From Roseivivax sp. THAF197b (GTDB lineage: Bacteria > Pseudomonadota > Alphaproteobacteria > Rhodobacterales > Rhodobacteraceae), in the NCBI RefSeq assembly GCF_009363255.1, contig NZ_CP045318.1, positions 410,001-474,000 on the forward strand: a DNA stretch of 64,000 nt, written 5' to 3'. This document shows positions 12,490-22,484 of the stretch, one piece after another (position 1 is the stretch's first letter; each line of letters begins with the position of its first letter). The notes under the pieces were generated by a model that saw only the letters and a program-made list of their open reading frames with translations, was not told where the DNA came from and did no database searches. Made by a program: the position numbers and the translations under genes.

Positions 12490-12660
12490 GGGTCAGCTCT
12501 CCCTTGCTCGGGGCGACGCATCCCGCGACGCCGGAATGGATTTGTCCGATTGAATACCGTGACGCAGCGCAGGGCGACAGGGGGAAATCGACGCATGGGG
12601 CGCCACGAACGTCGCGTTTTTTCCACGCATCCCGCGAAAACCTTGCGTCAGATGCAAGTA

Positions 12661-13785
12661 TCAGTCGCAGATGCCTTTCAGCGCGCGGAATTGGGATTCG
12701 CTTAGCAGGGGTGCCGGATCGAAGCCTTCTGGCACGGCGGCCTCGGCGCCTTCGATGCGCTCCGACAGTTCGGGATGGCTCATGAAATGGGTCATGATCG
12801 CAGGCGGCTCGCCGCCCATGTCGCGGAATCGTTCGAACATCGCGCCCAATGCCGCGGGCGAGATGTCGGCGCGTTCAAGCATGCCATAGGCGAAAACGTC
12901 GGCTCCGGTCTCGGCGGCCTGGCTGTAGCGCGCCTCGATCAGTCGCTCGGTCAGGAACAGAACCGCCGCACCGCCCGCGAAATCGCCGAGGATCAATCCC
13001 AGAACCCCGATGGAGCCCGCAGAGCGCAGCGCATGGCGCGTCGGATCGCGGCTGACCACATGGCCGACCTCATGGGCGAAGACGGCGGCGATCTCCTCGG
13101 GCGTCTCGGCGGCGTCGATCAGACCGCGGAAGAACACGATGAAGCCGCCCGGAAGCGCGAAGGCGTTGACCATCTCGTGGTCGAGCACATGCACCGAAAG
13201 GTCCTGCGGCAGGGGTGTACCGCCTGCCAGCCGGTCACGGATAGTATCGAGGGCCGCCATGCCGTCGGGATCTTCGCAGAAGGCAACGGGTGCGACGCTG
13301 TCCGGGCCGAGCGCGTTGCGGATCTGGTTCAGCGTGACCTCGCCCAAGGCGCGCTCGCCCTCGGGCGGGATGAACCGGGCCAGTTGGTCGGCCATGATCG
13401 GCACCAGCACGAAGATGATCAGGGCGACAGAGCCAAGCGCCGCTGCGGCCCAACGGGCGATCCGGCCCCGATTCGCCGTGGGCGCGCGCCTTTTGCGGTT
13501 GGGCAGGCGCGGCGCGAGATCGCGGTCGCCCAGAACAAGCTGCGCCAGTGGATCGCCCTTGAGACGCAGCACGAAAAGATCGCCCCCCGCCTGATCGGGC
13601 ACTTCGCGCACGTCGTCCAAAGGCCAGCCATAGGCGTCGCCGCCCGCCTCGAACACGAGCGCGCCCGCGACCTCGTCGATACCGAGTGCCACGTCATGCG
13701 GCACGGGTGACATCCCGTCGAAGAATGTCGCGCGGCCCTGATAGATCGCGGGGCGCGGACCGACGCGGATGATCGTCTCGGTCAT
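12661..13785 (-). CDS. Membrane-anchored M48-family metallopeptidase
   Basis: 374-aa zinc metalloprotease. The catalytic motif is FAHEVGHVVSRD (HExxH), with downstream helix residues EAETGADVFAYGML giving the third ligand. One hydrophobic segment near residues 115-135 (AAAALGSVALIIFVLVPIM) anchors it to the membrane, and an N-terminal domain of about 100 aa precedes it. Related to the Oma1/BepA-type M48 proteins of envelope quality control. The ATG at 13785 overlaps the end of the DUF898 gene, so it is probably the last gene of the parC-DUF898-M48 unit. Confidence 0.87.
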   Translation of the reverse strand: MTETIIRVGPRPAIYQGRATFFDGMSPVPHDVALGIDEVAGALVFEAGGDAYGWPLDDVREVPDQAGGDLFVLRLKGDPLAQLVLGDRDLAPRLPNRKRRAPTANRGRIARWAAAALGSVALIIFVLVPIMADQLARFIPPEGERALGEVTLNQIRNALGPDSVAPVAFCEDPDGMAALDTIRDRLAGGTPLPQDLSVHVLDHEMVNAFALPGGFIVFFRGLIDAAETPEEIAAVFAHEVGHVVSRDPTRHALRSAGSIGVLGLILGDFAGGAAVLFLTERLIEARYSQAAETGADVFAYGMLERADISPAALGAMFERFRDMGGEPPAIMTHFMSHPELSERIEGAEAAVPEGFDPAPLLSESQFRALKGICD

Positions 13786-14957
13786 ATCGACGCCCCCACA
13801 TCCAGTGCTTCGGCAAAGCCCTCGGCCTGTTCCGCTTCGTCGCGCGGGCGCTGGCGCACCTTCGCAAGACCGTCCGGCGTGCCGATGGCAATCCGCAGCG
13901 CGTAATGTCGGATCAGGGGCATCGTCACGAAGATCTGCGTGAGTGCGGACCACATCAGGAAGATCGCGAAATAAAGCCCGGCGCTGAGCGCGATCAGCGT
14001 GTAGGGCGGCAGCGCCTCAAGCCAGGGCAGCGCATCGCCCGCACCCATGTCGGCCAGCATGTCCGCGGCCTGCAGGCCCAGGATTGCCACGCCCAGAAAG
14101 ATCGTGGGCAGCGCGAGGATGGCCAACGTGCCCAGATAGCCGAAGCCGAAGATCAGCAGCACCTTCATGGCGGAGGGGGTGAAATGCAGTCGCACATCGC
14201 CCATGCGTTTCGTCTCGGTCAGAAGGCGCAGCGTCTCGACGCGGTAATAAACCACGCCGTACAGCCCTGCGAGCGCGGCGGCCACACCGCTCGCCGCCGC
14301 GGCCCCCGGCTGCTCGGCAAAGCCGAGCCCCGTGCTCAGGAGGGCCAGCCCGATGGCGATCCCGATCCATTTCAGCGCGGGGTAGAGCATGGTCCAACGG
14401 CCCTCCTGCACGAGGCGCGCCGTGCCGAAATAGGTCCGGTCGGTTTTGTATTTCTCCAGCCAGAAGGTCATGCGCGGCCAGAGAAGGCCAAGGCTCAGGA
14501 TCGTCACGATCCAATGGCCGAGCGCGCGGAACGCGTAACCCCACGCCCCGGGCGCCAGGGCAAAGCGTACGCCGCGCCAGCGAGTCCGGGCGAGGATATA
14601 ACGGCGCGCGCGATATTGCGCATAGAACCACAGCGGGATGACGCCCAGAAAGCTCAGGCCATAGGCCGCGACATTGCCCTGAAACAGCGAGAAGCTGACG
14701 AACATCAGGATCAGGTTCACCACGCCGATATAGAAGGCGAGGATCACCACGGCGATCAGAAAGCCCAGAAGCTTCTCCCAGGGATCGCCTACGTATTCGA
14801 GCGGATGACCCCCGGGCCGGATCGCCGACCAGTACCAGCGGCGCAGGCGCGTCTTCATCCAGAAGCGGTAGATGCCGAGCGTGAGAACCGTCAGGAAGCC
14901 GGTCTTGAGCGCCAGCGCCAGAAGCGGGCCGCGCCGCCCGGCAAAGTCCGTCTCCAG
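13782..14957 (-). CDS. DUF898 (YjgN-like) multi-pass membrane protein, probable non-canonical start
   Basis: About 390-aa integral membrane protein with roughly six or more hydrophobic segments. The family signature LGIYRFWMKTRLRRWYWSAI near the N-terminus and two related halves are typical of DUF898/YjgN, whose function is unknown. The conserved N-terminal stretch (DFAGRRGPLLALALKTGF) has no ATG, GTG or TTG in frame before it except deep inside parC. A CTG at 14957 lies 4 nt after gaggg, immediately downstream of the parC stop, and is my best start. The alternative ATG at FWMKTR would delete the first helix. Overlaps the M48 gene by 4 nt. Confidence 0.75.
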   Translation of the reverse strand: METDFAGRRGPLLALALKTGFLTVLTLGIYRFWMKTRLRRWYWSAIRPGGHPLEYVGDPWEKLLGFLIAVVILAFYIGVVNLILMFVSFSLFQGNVAAYGLSFLGVIPLWFYAQYRARRYILARTRWRGVRFALAPGAWGYAFRALGHWIVTILSLGLLWPRMTFWLEKYKTDRTYFGTARLVQEGRWTMLYPALKWIGIAIGLALLSTGLGFAEQPGAAAASGVAAALAGLYGVVYYRVETLRLLTETKRMGDVRLHFTPSAMKVLLIFGFGYLGTLAILALPTIFLGVAILGLQAADMLADMGAGDALPWLEALPPYTLIALSAGLYFAIFLMWSALTQIFVTMPLIRHYALRIAIGTPDGLAKVRQRPRDEAEQAEGFAEALDVGASI

Positions 14958-14964
14958 CGCGCCC

Positions 14965-17286
14965 TCAGGTGAACGTGTTGTCGCGGGGGAAGCCGCGCGG
15001 CGCCATACGTCCCGAGGCGGCGCGTTTGGCGATCCACTCGTCGAGCTCGGGGCGTTCGACGGTGCGGGTCCGTCCGGCGGGGTCGCGCCAGGAGAGGCCT
15101 TCGTCCAGGGTGAACGTGGTGGCATCCGACAGGCCCCCGTCTTTGTATTTCTGCAGTCGCACGCCCTTGCCGCGACCCATCTCGGGCAGCTCGTCCAGCG
15201 GGAAGACCAGCACCTTGCGGTTCTCGCCCACGACGGCGACGGCATCGCCCGTGACAGGCTTGATCACGCGGGCCTTCACATCGCCGCGCACGTTCAGGAC
15301 CTGCTTGCCCGCGCGGGTCTGGGCCACGACCTCGTCTTCCGGCACGACGAATCCGTCGCCTGCCGAGGAGGCGACCAGCAGCTTGCGCCCGGGCTTGTGC
15401 ACGAGGATGTCGAGGATCTCCGCCTCGTTGGGCAGATCCACCTGAAGACGCAGGGGCTCGCCCATGCCACGCCCGCCCGGCAGGGTCGCCGCCGACATCG
15501 TGTAGAAGCGGCCGTTCGAGCCCGCGACCAACAGACGATCCGTGGTCTCGGCGTGGAAGATGAAGCGCGGCCCGTCGCCATCCTTGAACTTCAGCTCGCG
15601 ATTGAGGTCGATATGGCCGGTCATCGCGCGCACCCAGCCCATCTGCGAACAGACGACGGTGATTGGCTCGCGCTCGATCATGGCTTCGATCGGCACGTCC
15701 TCGATCGCGGTCGCCTCGGCGAAATCGGTGCGCCGTGTGCCGCCGGTATAATCCTTGCCGAAGCGCTTCTTGGTCTCGCGCAGCTCCGTGGCGATGCTGC
15801 CCCATTGCAGGTCTTCGCTGTCGAGCAGATCCTCGAGGCCCGCGCGTTCCTCCATCAGGCGGTCGCGTTCGGCGACGAGTTCCATCTCCTCCAAGCGGCG
15901 CAAGCTGCGCAGGCGCATGTTGAGAATCGCCTCGGCCTGCACTTCCGTCAGCCCCAGTGCATCATCGGAGGCGGCAGGCGGCGGGGAGGCATAGTCGCGC
16001 TCATCGGTTGCACGGACATGATCGCGGCCCCAATCCTCGCGGCAGAGCGCGGCCTTGGGATCGTCGTCGTAGCGGATGATGTCGATCACCCGGTCGAGGT
16101 TCAGGAAGGCCACGATCAGGCCTTCGAGCACTTCGAGCCGGTGGTCGATCTTCTCCATCCGATGCTGCGAGCGCCGGATCAGCACGTCGCGGCGGAAATC
16201 AAGAAAGGCGCGCAGCACCTCTTTCAGCGAACAGACCTGCGGCGTCACCCCGTCGATCAGCACGTTCATGTTGAGGCTGAACTTGACCTCCAGATCGGAG
16301 TTCTTGAACAGCATCCCCATCAGCACGTCCGGGTCCACGTTCTTCGAACGCGGCTCCAGCACCATGCGGATATCCTCGGCGCTTTCGTCGCGGATATCGG
16401 CGAGGATCGGCACTTTCTTGGTCTGTATGAGCTCGGCCAGCCGTTCGACCAGCTTGGACTTCTGGACCTGATACGGGATCTCCGTGACGATGACCTGCCA
16501 GGTGCCGCGATCCAGCTTCTCCACCTGCCACTTGGCGCGCAGGCGGAACGACCCCCGACCCGTGCGGTAGGCCTCGGCGATGTTCTCGCGCGGCTCGACA
16601 ATGGTTCCGCCGGTGGGAAAATCAGGTCCGGGAATGTAGTTCAGAAGCGTCTCGTCGCGGGCATCGGGCGTCTTGATCAGGTGCAGGCAGGCATCGATCA
16701 GCTCCGCGATGTTGTGCGGCGGAATATTCGTGGCCATGCCCACCGCGATGCCCGAGGCACCGTTGGCCAGAAGGTTCGGGTAGGAGGCGGGCAGAACGAC
16801 CGGCTCTTCGAGGCGGCCGTCGTAGTTCGGGCGGAAATCGACCGCGTTCTCGTCGAGCCCGTTCAGAAGCGCCTCGGCCATGACCGTCATGCGCGCTTCG
16901 GTGTAGCGCGAGGCGGCGGGGTTATCGCCGTCGATATTGCCGAAATTGCCCTGACCGTCGACCAGCGGGTAACGCACCGCGAAATCCTGCGCGAGGCGCG
17001 CCATCGCGTCATAGATCGCGGCATCGCCGTGAGGGTGGAAATCCCCCATCGTATCGCCAGAGATTTTGGCGGATTTCAGGAAGCCGCCCGTCGCGCTCAG
17101 CCGCAGCCGCCGCATCGCGTAGAGGATGCGCCGATGCACCGGCTTCAGCCCGTCCCGCGCATCCGGCAGCGCGCGGTGCATGATCGTCGAAAGCGCATAG
17201 GTCAGATAGCGGTCGCCGATGGCACGGCGCAGCGGTTCTGCCACGTTCCGAGGGTTTATATTGGGGTCGAGCGCGTCATCATCCAT
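14965..17286 (-). CDS. parC: DNA topoisomerase IV subunit A
   Basis: Breaks and rejoins DNA to unlink daughter chromosomes, with ParE. The 773-aa protein starts [20 protein letters not shown] and carries the catalytic Tyr at about residue 128 in [10 protein letters not shown]. The quinolone-pocket region reads [20 protein letters not shown]. The C-terminal part is a beta-pinwheel with shortened repeats ([29 protein letters not shown]). The latter resembles ParC more than GyrA: it lacks the GyrA box QRRGG(K/R)G. A TTG 36 nt upstream is an alternative start. Confidence 0.93.
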   Translation of the reverse strand: MDDDALDPNINPRNVAEPLRRAIGDRYLTYALSTIMHRALPDARDGLKPVHRRILYAMRRLRLSATGGFLKSAKISGDTMGDFHPHGDAAIYDAMARLAQDFAVRYPLVDGQGNFGNIDGDNPAASRYTEARMTVMAEALLNGLDENAVDFRPNYDGRLEEPVVLPASYPNLLANGASGIAVGMATNIPPHNIAELIDACLHLIKTPDARDETLLNYIPGPDFPTGGTIVEPRENIAEAYRTGRGSFRLRAKWQVEKLDRGTWQVIVTEIPYQVQKSKLVERLAELIQTKKVPILADIRDESAEDIRMVLEPRSKNVDPDVLMGMLFKNSDLEVKFSLNMNVLIDGVTPQVCSLKEVLRAFLDFRRDVLIRRSQHRMEKIDHRLEVLEGLIVAFLNLDRVIDIIRYDDDPKAALCREDWGRDHVRATDERDYASPPPAASDDALGLTEVQAEAILNMRLRSLRRLEEMELVAERDRLMEERAGLEDLLDSEDLQWGSIATELRETKKRFGKDYTGGTRRTDFAEATAIEDVPIEAMIEREPITVVCSQMGWVRAMTGHIDLNRELKFKDGDGPRFIFHAETTDRLLVAGSNGRFYTMSAATLPGGRGMGEPLRLQVDLPNEAEILDILVHKPGRKLLVASSAGDGFVVPEDEVVAQTRAGKQVLNVRGDVKARVIKPVTGDAVAVVGENRKVLVFPLDELPEMGRGKGVRLQKYKDGGLSDATTFTLDEGLSWRDPAGRTRTVERPELDEWIAKRAASGRMAPRGFPRDNTFT

Positions 17287-17446
17287 AAATGCAGTGATAT
17301 CCCCGCGACCCCGGCGCGGCAAGCAAGGAGAATCCTTGCAGCGGGACCTTTTCGCTTAGCCGCGCGTTGAGAATCGCGTATCTTATTGGGGCCGCGCTGC
17401 CAGCGGCTTCATTTTCAAATGTGATTTTTCTCCCATGGGGGTGGGT

Positions 17447-18046
17447 ATGTCTCGTTTTGTTTTGCTGAGCTTTGCCGTGCTCGGATGGTCCTATTACGAA
17501 TTGAGCGGCGGCGCTGATTTCGAACCGGGTTGGTACATCGAAAAGGACGCAGATGCGCTGGCCTCCGCTCCGGCCTCTGCGCCTGTCGCCGATTCGGCGC
17601 AAGCGCCGCGCGAGGTTGCGAACGTACCCACCGCACCGGCGCGCAACGCCCCGGCATCGCGCGACACTTCCGAAGACGTTACCCGCGGCGCGCAGGTTCA
17701 ACTGGCCTCGCTCCGCCCCGCAGCACCGAGCGACGTTGCGGCGCAGGGACGCGTTTCCGACATTCTGCTGACCCGTCGCGAAGACGTCGCAATGCCCGAG
17801 GTTGCGTCCGAGGCGTCCGCCCCCTCCGCCGCCGAAGAACGCGTCGCCGACATGCGCGAAGTGGCAGGCACGCGGGTCAATATGCGGCTCGGGCCCGGCA
17901 CCGGACATTCCGTCGTCACGCAGCTGTCGCAGGGCACCGAGGTCGAGGTTTTGCGCGCCGAAGGCGGCTGGCTGAAGCTGCGTGTCGTGGACAGCAAGCG
18001 GATCGGCTGGATGGCCGATTACCTGGTGACGGCGGCCGCGAACTGA
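17447..18046 (+). CDS. Membrane-anchored bacterial SH3-domain protein
   Basis: 199-aa protein with an N-terminal hydrophobic segment (SRFVLLSFAVLGWSYYEL), a long disordered Ala/Pro-rich linker (about 35-135), and a C-terminal SH3b domain (about 140-199). Its conserved elements are TRVNMRLGPGTGHSVV, QGTEVEVLRAEGGWLKLRV and GWMADYLV. SH3b domains of this type bind peptidoglycan or act as envelope adaptors. I chose ATG 17447 because a gggggtggg site precedes it; ATG 17435 lacks one. Diverges from parC with about 160 nt between. Confidence 0.82.
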   Translation: MSRFVLLSFAVLGWSYYELSGGADFEPGWYIEKDADALASAPASAPVADSAQAPREVANVPTAPARNAPASRDTSEDVTRGAQVQLASLRPAAPSDVAAQGRVSDILLTRREDVAMPEVASEASAPSAAEERVADMREVAGTRVNMRLGPGTGHSVVTQLSQGTEVEVLRAEGGWLKLRVVDSKRIGWMADYLVTAAAN

Positions 18047-18092
18047 ACCCCGGGCGATTGCCAATCTGACCGATGGCCGCCAAAAGGCGGGC

Positions 18093-18920
18093 ATGACCAA
18101 GAGCATTCTGATCACCGGTTGTTCCAGCGGGATCGGCCTTGATGCGGCCCGCACCTTGTCCGCACGTGGCTGGCAGGTTTTCGCGTCCTGTCGCGCGCCC
18201 GATGATTGCGCGCGCCTCGACGCCGAAGGCCTCAGCGCGCCGCAGCTCGACTACACCGATCGCGCCACCTTCGCCCCGGCGCTCGCGTCGATCCTGGAGG
18301 CGACGGGCGGCACGCTCGACGCGGTGTTCCACAATGGCGCCTATGCGATCCCGGCACCTCTCGAGGATGTTCCGGCCGAGGCAATGGATGCTGCCTTTCA
18401 GGCCAATTTCCTGGGCTGGCACGCGCTGACGCGAGAAATCCTGCCGATCATGCGCAAGCAGGGACATGGCCGGATCGTTCTGAACTCGTCGGTTCTGGGT
18501 TTCATCGGCATGAAATACCGCGGGGCCTATTGCGCGACGAAGTTCGCGCTTGAAGGCTGGGCGGATGTGCTGCGGCTGGAAATGGCGCCCGAGAACATCG
18601 AGGTGAGCCTGATCGAACCCGGCCCGATCGACACGGATTTCCGCAAGAACGCCATCCGCGCGTTCGAGCGCTGGATCGACTGGGAGGCGAGCCCGCGCGC
18701 TGACGAATATCGCGCGACGCTGCTCACCAAGCTCTACGAGGGGTCGGGCGGCAACCGCTTCGAATTGCCTGCCTCCGCCGTGACCGAAAAACTCATCCAT
18801 GCCATCGAGGCTGACAAGCCCCGCCCGCGCTATTTCGTCACCAAGCCCACCCATGCGATGGGCGTGCTGAAACGGCTTCTGCCGACCCGTGCGCTCGACC
18901 GGATCGTGTCGAAAGGGTAA
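18093..18920 (+). CDS. Short-chain dehydrogenase/reductase
   Basis: Classical SDR, 275 aa. The cofactor motif TGCSSGIG is at residues 8-15, the NAG-like motif reads HNGAY, Ser is in LNSSVLG, and the catalytic pair is in YCATK (Tyr146, Lys150). EPGPIDTDF follows. No acidic residue follows beta2 clearly, and SCRAPDD with Arg suggests NADPH preference. The substrate is not predictable. There is a 46-nt gap after the SH3 gene. Confidence 0.88.
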   Translation: MTKSILITGCSSGIGLDAARTLSARGWQVFASCRAPDDCARLDAEGLSAPQLDYTDRATFAPALASILEATGGTLDAVFHNGAYAIPAPLEDVPAEAMDAAFQANFLGWHALTREILPIMRKQGHGRIVLNSSVLGFIGMKYRGAYCATKFALEGWADVLRLEMAPENIEVSLIEPGPIDTDFRKNAIRAFERWIDWEASPRADEYRATLLTKLYEGSGGNRFELPASAVTEKLIHAIEADKPRPRYFVTKPTHAMGVLKRLLPTRALDRIVSKG

Positions 18921-19022
18921 GGGGCGCGGCGAGGTCGATGGCGAATTTGATCGATTTTCGCCGAAGCGCGGCTAGGTGTGGCCTCAACGCGCAATTCGAA
19001 GAAGGCTGATAGGATCCCGCTC

Positions 19023-19226
19023 ATGATGAACGATCCCCTTTTCATTCTGATGGCGGTGGTCATGTTGGCCGTCGTCGTCATCCTGCTCGTCGGTATCGGC
19101 GGCTTCGCCAAGGGTGGCGAATTCAATCGCAAACATGCCAACAAGGTCATGCGCTGGCGCATCGCGGCGCAATTCATCGCGGTGCTCTTGATCTTGTTGT
19201 TCGTCTGGGTCCGTCGGGGAGGCTGA
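19023..19226 (+). CDS. Twin transmembrane helix small protein
   Basis: 67-aa protein with two hydrophobic helices (about 4-28 and 43-63) separated by a basic loop GGEFNRKHANKVMRWRI. That loop resembles HIG1-type small proteins, which in alphaproteobacteria can associate with cytochrome oxidase; this is inference from similarity of pattern. Start 19023 (ATGATG) follows tagga; a GTG further upstream adds a non-conserved tail. The adenosyltransferase gene starts 4 nt later. Confidence 0.82.
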   Translation: MMNDPLFILMAVVMLAVVVILLVGIGGFAKGGEFNRKHANKVMRWRIAAQFIAVLLILLFVWVRRGG

Positions 19227-19230
19227 TATC

Positions 19231-19803
19231 ATGGTGGTTCTCAATCGCATCTATACACGCACCGGCGATGCCGGTGAGACGGCGCTAGGCGACGGCACGC
19301 GCGTGGCCAAGCATGCGCCCCGCGTCGCCGCCTACGGCACGGTGGATGAGCTGAATTCCGTGGTCGGCATCGCCCGGCTGCATGCGGAGGGCGATCTCGA
19401 CGCGCAATTGGCGCGCATTCAGAACGATCTTTTCGACACCGGCGCCGATCTTTGCCGTCCGGACATGCACAAGGATGGTGAGGCGGAATATCCCGTCCTG
19501 CGCATGGTTCCCGAGCAGGTGTCGCGTCTCGAGACGGAAATCGACGCGATGAACAAGCGGTTGGAGCCGCTGCGCAGCTTCATCCTGCCCGGTGGATCGG
19601 CCCTCGCGGCGCATCTGCACCATTGCCGGACGGTCGCGCGGCGCGCCGAGCGCAAGACGATAGAGCTGTCGGCAGTGGAATCGGTGAACGAGGCGGCGGT
19701 GAAATATCTCAACCGCCTGTCGGACTGGTTCTTCGTCGCCGCCCGTATCGCCAATGACGACGGCCGCGCGGACGTGTTGTGGGTTCCGGGCGCGAACCGG
19801 TGA
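19231..19803 (+). CDS. Cob(I)alamin adenosyltransferase, PduO type
   Basis: Transfers adenosyl from ATP to cob(I)alamin to make coenzyme B12. 190 aa. It has the N-terminal ATP motif YTRTGDAGETALGDGTRVAK and VAAYGTVDELNSVVG. The C-terminal helices carry HLHHCRTVARRAER with the conserved Arg pair and YLNRLSDWFFVAARI. Helical-bundle length and motifs match the PduO/MMAB family rather than CobA. It probably shares a transcript with the twin-TM gene. The B12 would serve methylmalonyl-CoA or ethylmalonyl-CoA mutases. Confidence 0.93.
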   Translation: MVVLNRIYTRTGDAGETALGDGTRVAKHAPRVAAYGTVDELNSVVGIARLHAEGDLDAQLARIQNDLFDTGADLCRPDMHKDGEAEYPVLRMVPEQVSRLETEIDAMNKRLEPLRSFILPGGSALAAHLHHCRTVARRAERKTIELSAVESVNEAAVKYLNRLSDWFFVAARIANDDGRADVLWVPGANR

Positions 19804-19809
19804 AACCGG

Positions 19810-19930
19810 CGCAGCGTCCAGTGGACGCTGCGGCCCCCGGAAGCGCGGAGCGCAGGCCCGGAGGGCAGGGGCAAACCGCTGACGAGCGGCGGGACGCCCA
19901 GTGGACGCTTTGGTCCCGGAAGGCGGAAGT
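19810..19930. repeat. Degenerate direct repeat with palindromic core
   Basis: Downstream of the adenosyltransferase gene, a perfect 10-bp stem (19810-19819/19823-19832, loop agt) contains gcgtccagtggacgc. A related copy with core cgcccagtggacg and a similar tail (gtcccggaaggcgga against cccccggaagcgcgga) lies about 80 nt further on. No T-run follows the first stem. Function unknown; it may be a mobile palindrome or a weak terminator. Confidence 0.5.
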
Positions 19931-20040
19931 CAGAACCACTTGAGGCGCGGCATCGCGGCTCAAGGAGCCGTCAATTGCACCCCGGCGTGCAAGCGGATAC
20001 ACCCCAAGGTCAGTTCAGCCCGACCCAAAGGTCCGATCCC

Positions 20041-20754
20041 ATGCGCCGCCTGTTTTCCCTTCTCGCCTGCCTCACATTCCTCGCCGCCTGTGCCGACGGC
20101 CAGCGCGAGCTGAAAAAGCCGGTGGAACCCATCGGTACGTTCAAGCTCGGCCATGCGGTCGTCATCGCGCCCAATATCGTCAAAGGCCCCGCCTCGCGCG
20201 ATGCCACCGACGAGGAGTGGATCGCCGCTGTCGACAGCGCCATCGAGGAGCGGTTCCGCCGTTACCAGGGCGATGAATTCTACCACCTGGGCGTCTCCAT
20301 CGAGGGCTATGTTCTGGCGCAGCCCGGCATCCCGCTTGTCTTCACGCCGAAATCGGCGCTCATCGTGAATGTCACGGTCTTCGAGGATGCGACGGGGCAA
20401 AAGCTCAACGAAGAGGCCATGCAGCTCAGCGTGATCGAAGCGCCGTCGACGGATACGTTCATCGTGGGCTCGGGTCTTGGCCAGACCAAGGAAGAGCAGA
20501 TGGAAGCGCTGTCGGCCAATATTGCGCTCTCCATCGAGACCTACATGCGCAAACAGCAGCGCGATGCCGGTTGGTTTGGCGGTCCGGGTGCGGGCGAACC
20601 CATCGTGCCCGAAGCCGCGGAAGACGCGGTCGATCCGGCCTCGGAGGACGCCGATAGCGACGCCACCGACGAGACCGCAGCGGCCCAGCCTGCCACCGGC
20701 AGCGGCGTGATGGCCGCGGTCGAGGAGCCGGAGCTGAGCGCGCCCGCCAACTGA
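20041..20754 (+). CDS. Lipoprotein of unknown function
   Basis: 237-aa predicted lipoprotein: signal MRRLFSLLACLTFLAAC with lipidated Cys at about residue 17. A folded domain (about 30-180) follows, with TFKLGHAVVIAPNIVKGPASRD, FYHLGVSIEGYVLAQPGIP and ALIVNVTVFEDATGQKLN. The last 50 residues are acidic and Ala-rich. I do not recognise a named domain. The ATG at 20041 begins the signal peptide; a longer frame upstream has no signal. Next comes tuf, with its own upstream region. Confidence 0.75.
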   Translation: MRRLFSLLACLTFLAACADGQRELKKPVEPIGTFKLGHAVVIAPNIVKGPASRDATDEEWIAAVDSAIEERFRRYQGDEFYHLGVSIEGYVLAQPGIPLVFTPKSALIVNVTVFEDATGQKLNEEAMQLSVIEAPSTDTFIVGSGLGQTKEEQMEALSANIALSIETYMRKQQRDAGWFGGPGAGEPIVPEAAEDAVDPASEDADSDATDETAAAQPATGSGVMAAVEEPELSAPAN

Positions 20755-20958
20755 CGCGACTTGCAAATCACTTGGGACACGGCGCACCATCCAACCCGTT
20801 GAAACGGCACGCCTCCGGGAAGGGTATGTGAGACGGGTTTTTGCATTTCCGCTTTCGGCTCAAGTGCCGCTTGATTTTCCCCGTGCCATTCAATATCCCG
20901 CCCGCGATGTGAACCGGGCCGCGTGCGGCCCCCCAAGCTACACGAGGCGTCTGACAAG

Positions 20959-22134
<1,176 letters not shown>

Positions 22135-22196
22135 TCGGCTCCTGGCGTCCCGTGCCTGCGCGTGGGACCGGCAAGCAGCAGGGTTCTTGCCCAACG

Positions 22197-22227
22197 AAGG
22201 CCCCGGACGTCGCGTCCGGGGCCTTTT
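22197..22227 (+). terminator. tuf terminator
   Basis: A 13-bp stem (aaggccccggacg/cgtccggggcctt) with a 3-nt loop, followed by TTTT. It lies 63 nt past the tuf stop and separates tuf from the genes that follow. Confidence 0.92.
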
Positions 22228-22441
22228 GCTATTCTGCTACGGGCGCCTGCTGAGGGAAGACGCGCTGCCCGCCATGCGTGATCTGTCCAGAGCCACATTC
22301 GGCAGAATTGTGCGGATCGCTTTGCATCTGCAGCAATCGAAAATCGGCTTTCCGCCCAAGAGGCTACCCGCCAAATGCTGCGGCTGCATCCGGTCTGCAT
22401 ACCGTTGTATTCCATTAACATACTGAAATTGCTTGCTTTTT

Positions 22442-22456
22442 GATAATATGACGTCA
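22442..22456 (+). promoter_or_regulatory. Possible -10 element and TGACGTCA palindrome
   Basis: gataatat at 22442-22449 resembles a -10 box. It runs directly into the perfect 8-nt palindrome tgacgtca (22449-22456), which could be an operator. It lies about 30 nt before the start of the FAS1-like hydratase gene. Seen by eye only. Confidence 0.3.
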
Positions 22457-22484
22457 TCTTTCCCGGGAACGGGTAGGGGGCCTC

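Larger units (their letters stand above)
22135..22484. other. Intergenic region tuf - mesaconyl-CoA genes
   Basis: 350 nt. The first 90 hold the tuf terminator. The remainder has no convincing ORF. It turns AT-rich over about the last 80 nt, where the promoter for the meh-mct pair should lie. Confidence 0.6.

Noticed and set aside
13782..17286. parC and DUF898 as one fused gene or frameshift
   Set aside because: Each has its own full family domain and a stop lies between; ParC ends naturally after its C-terminal domain.
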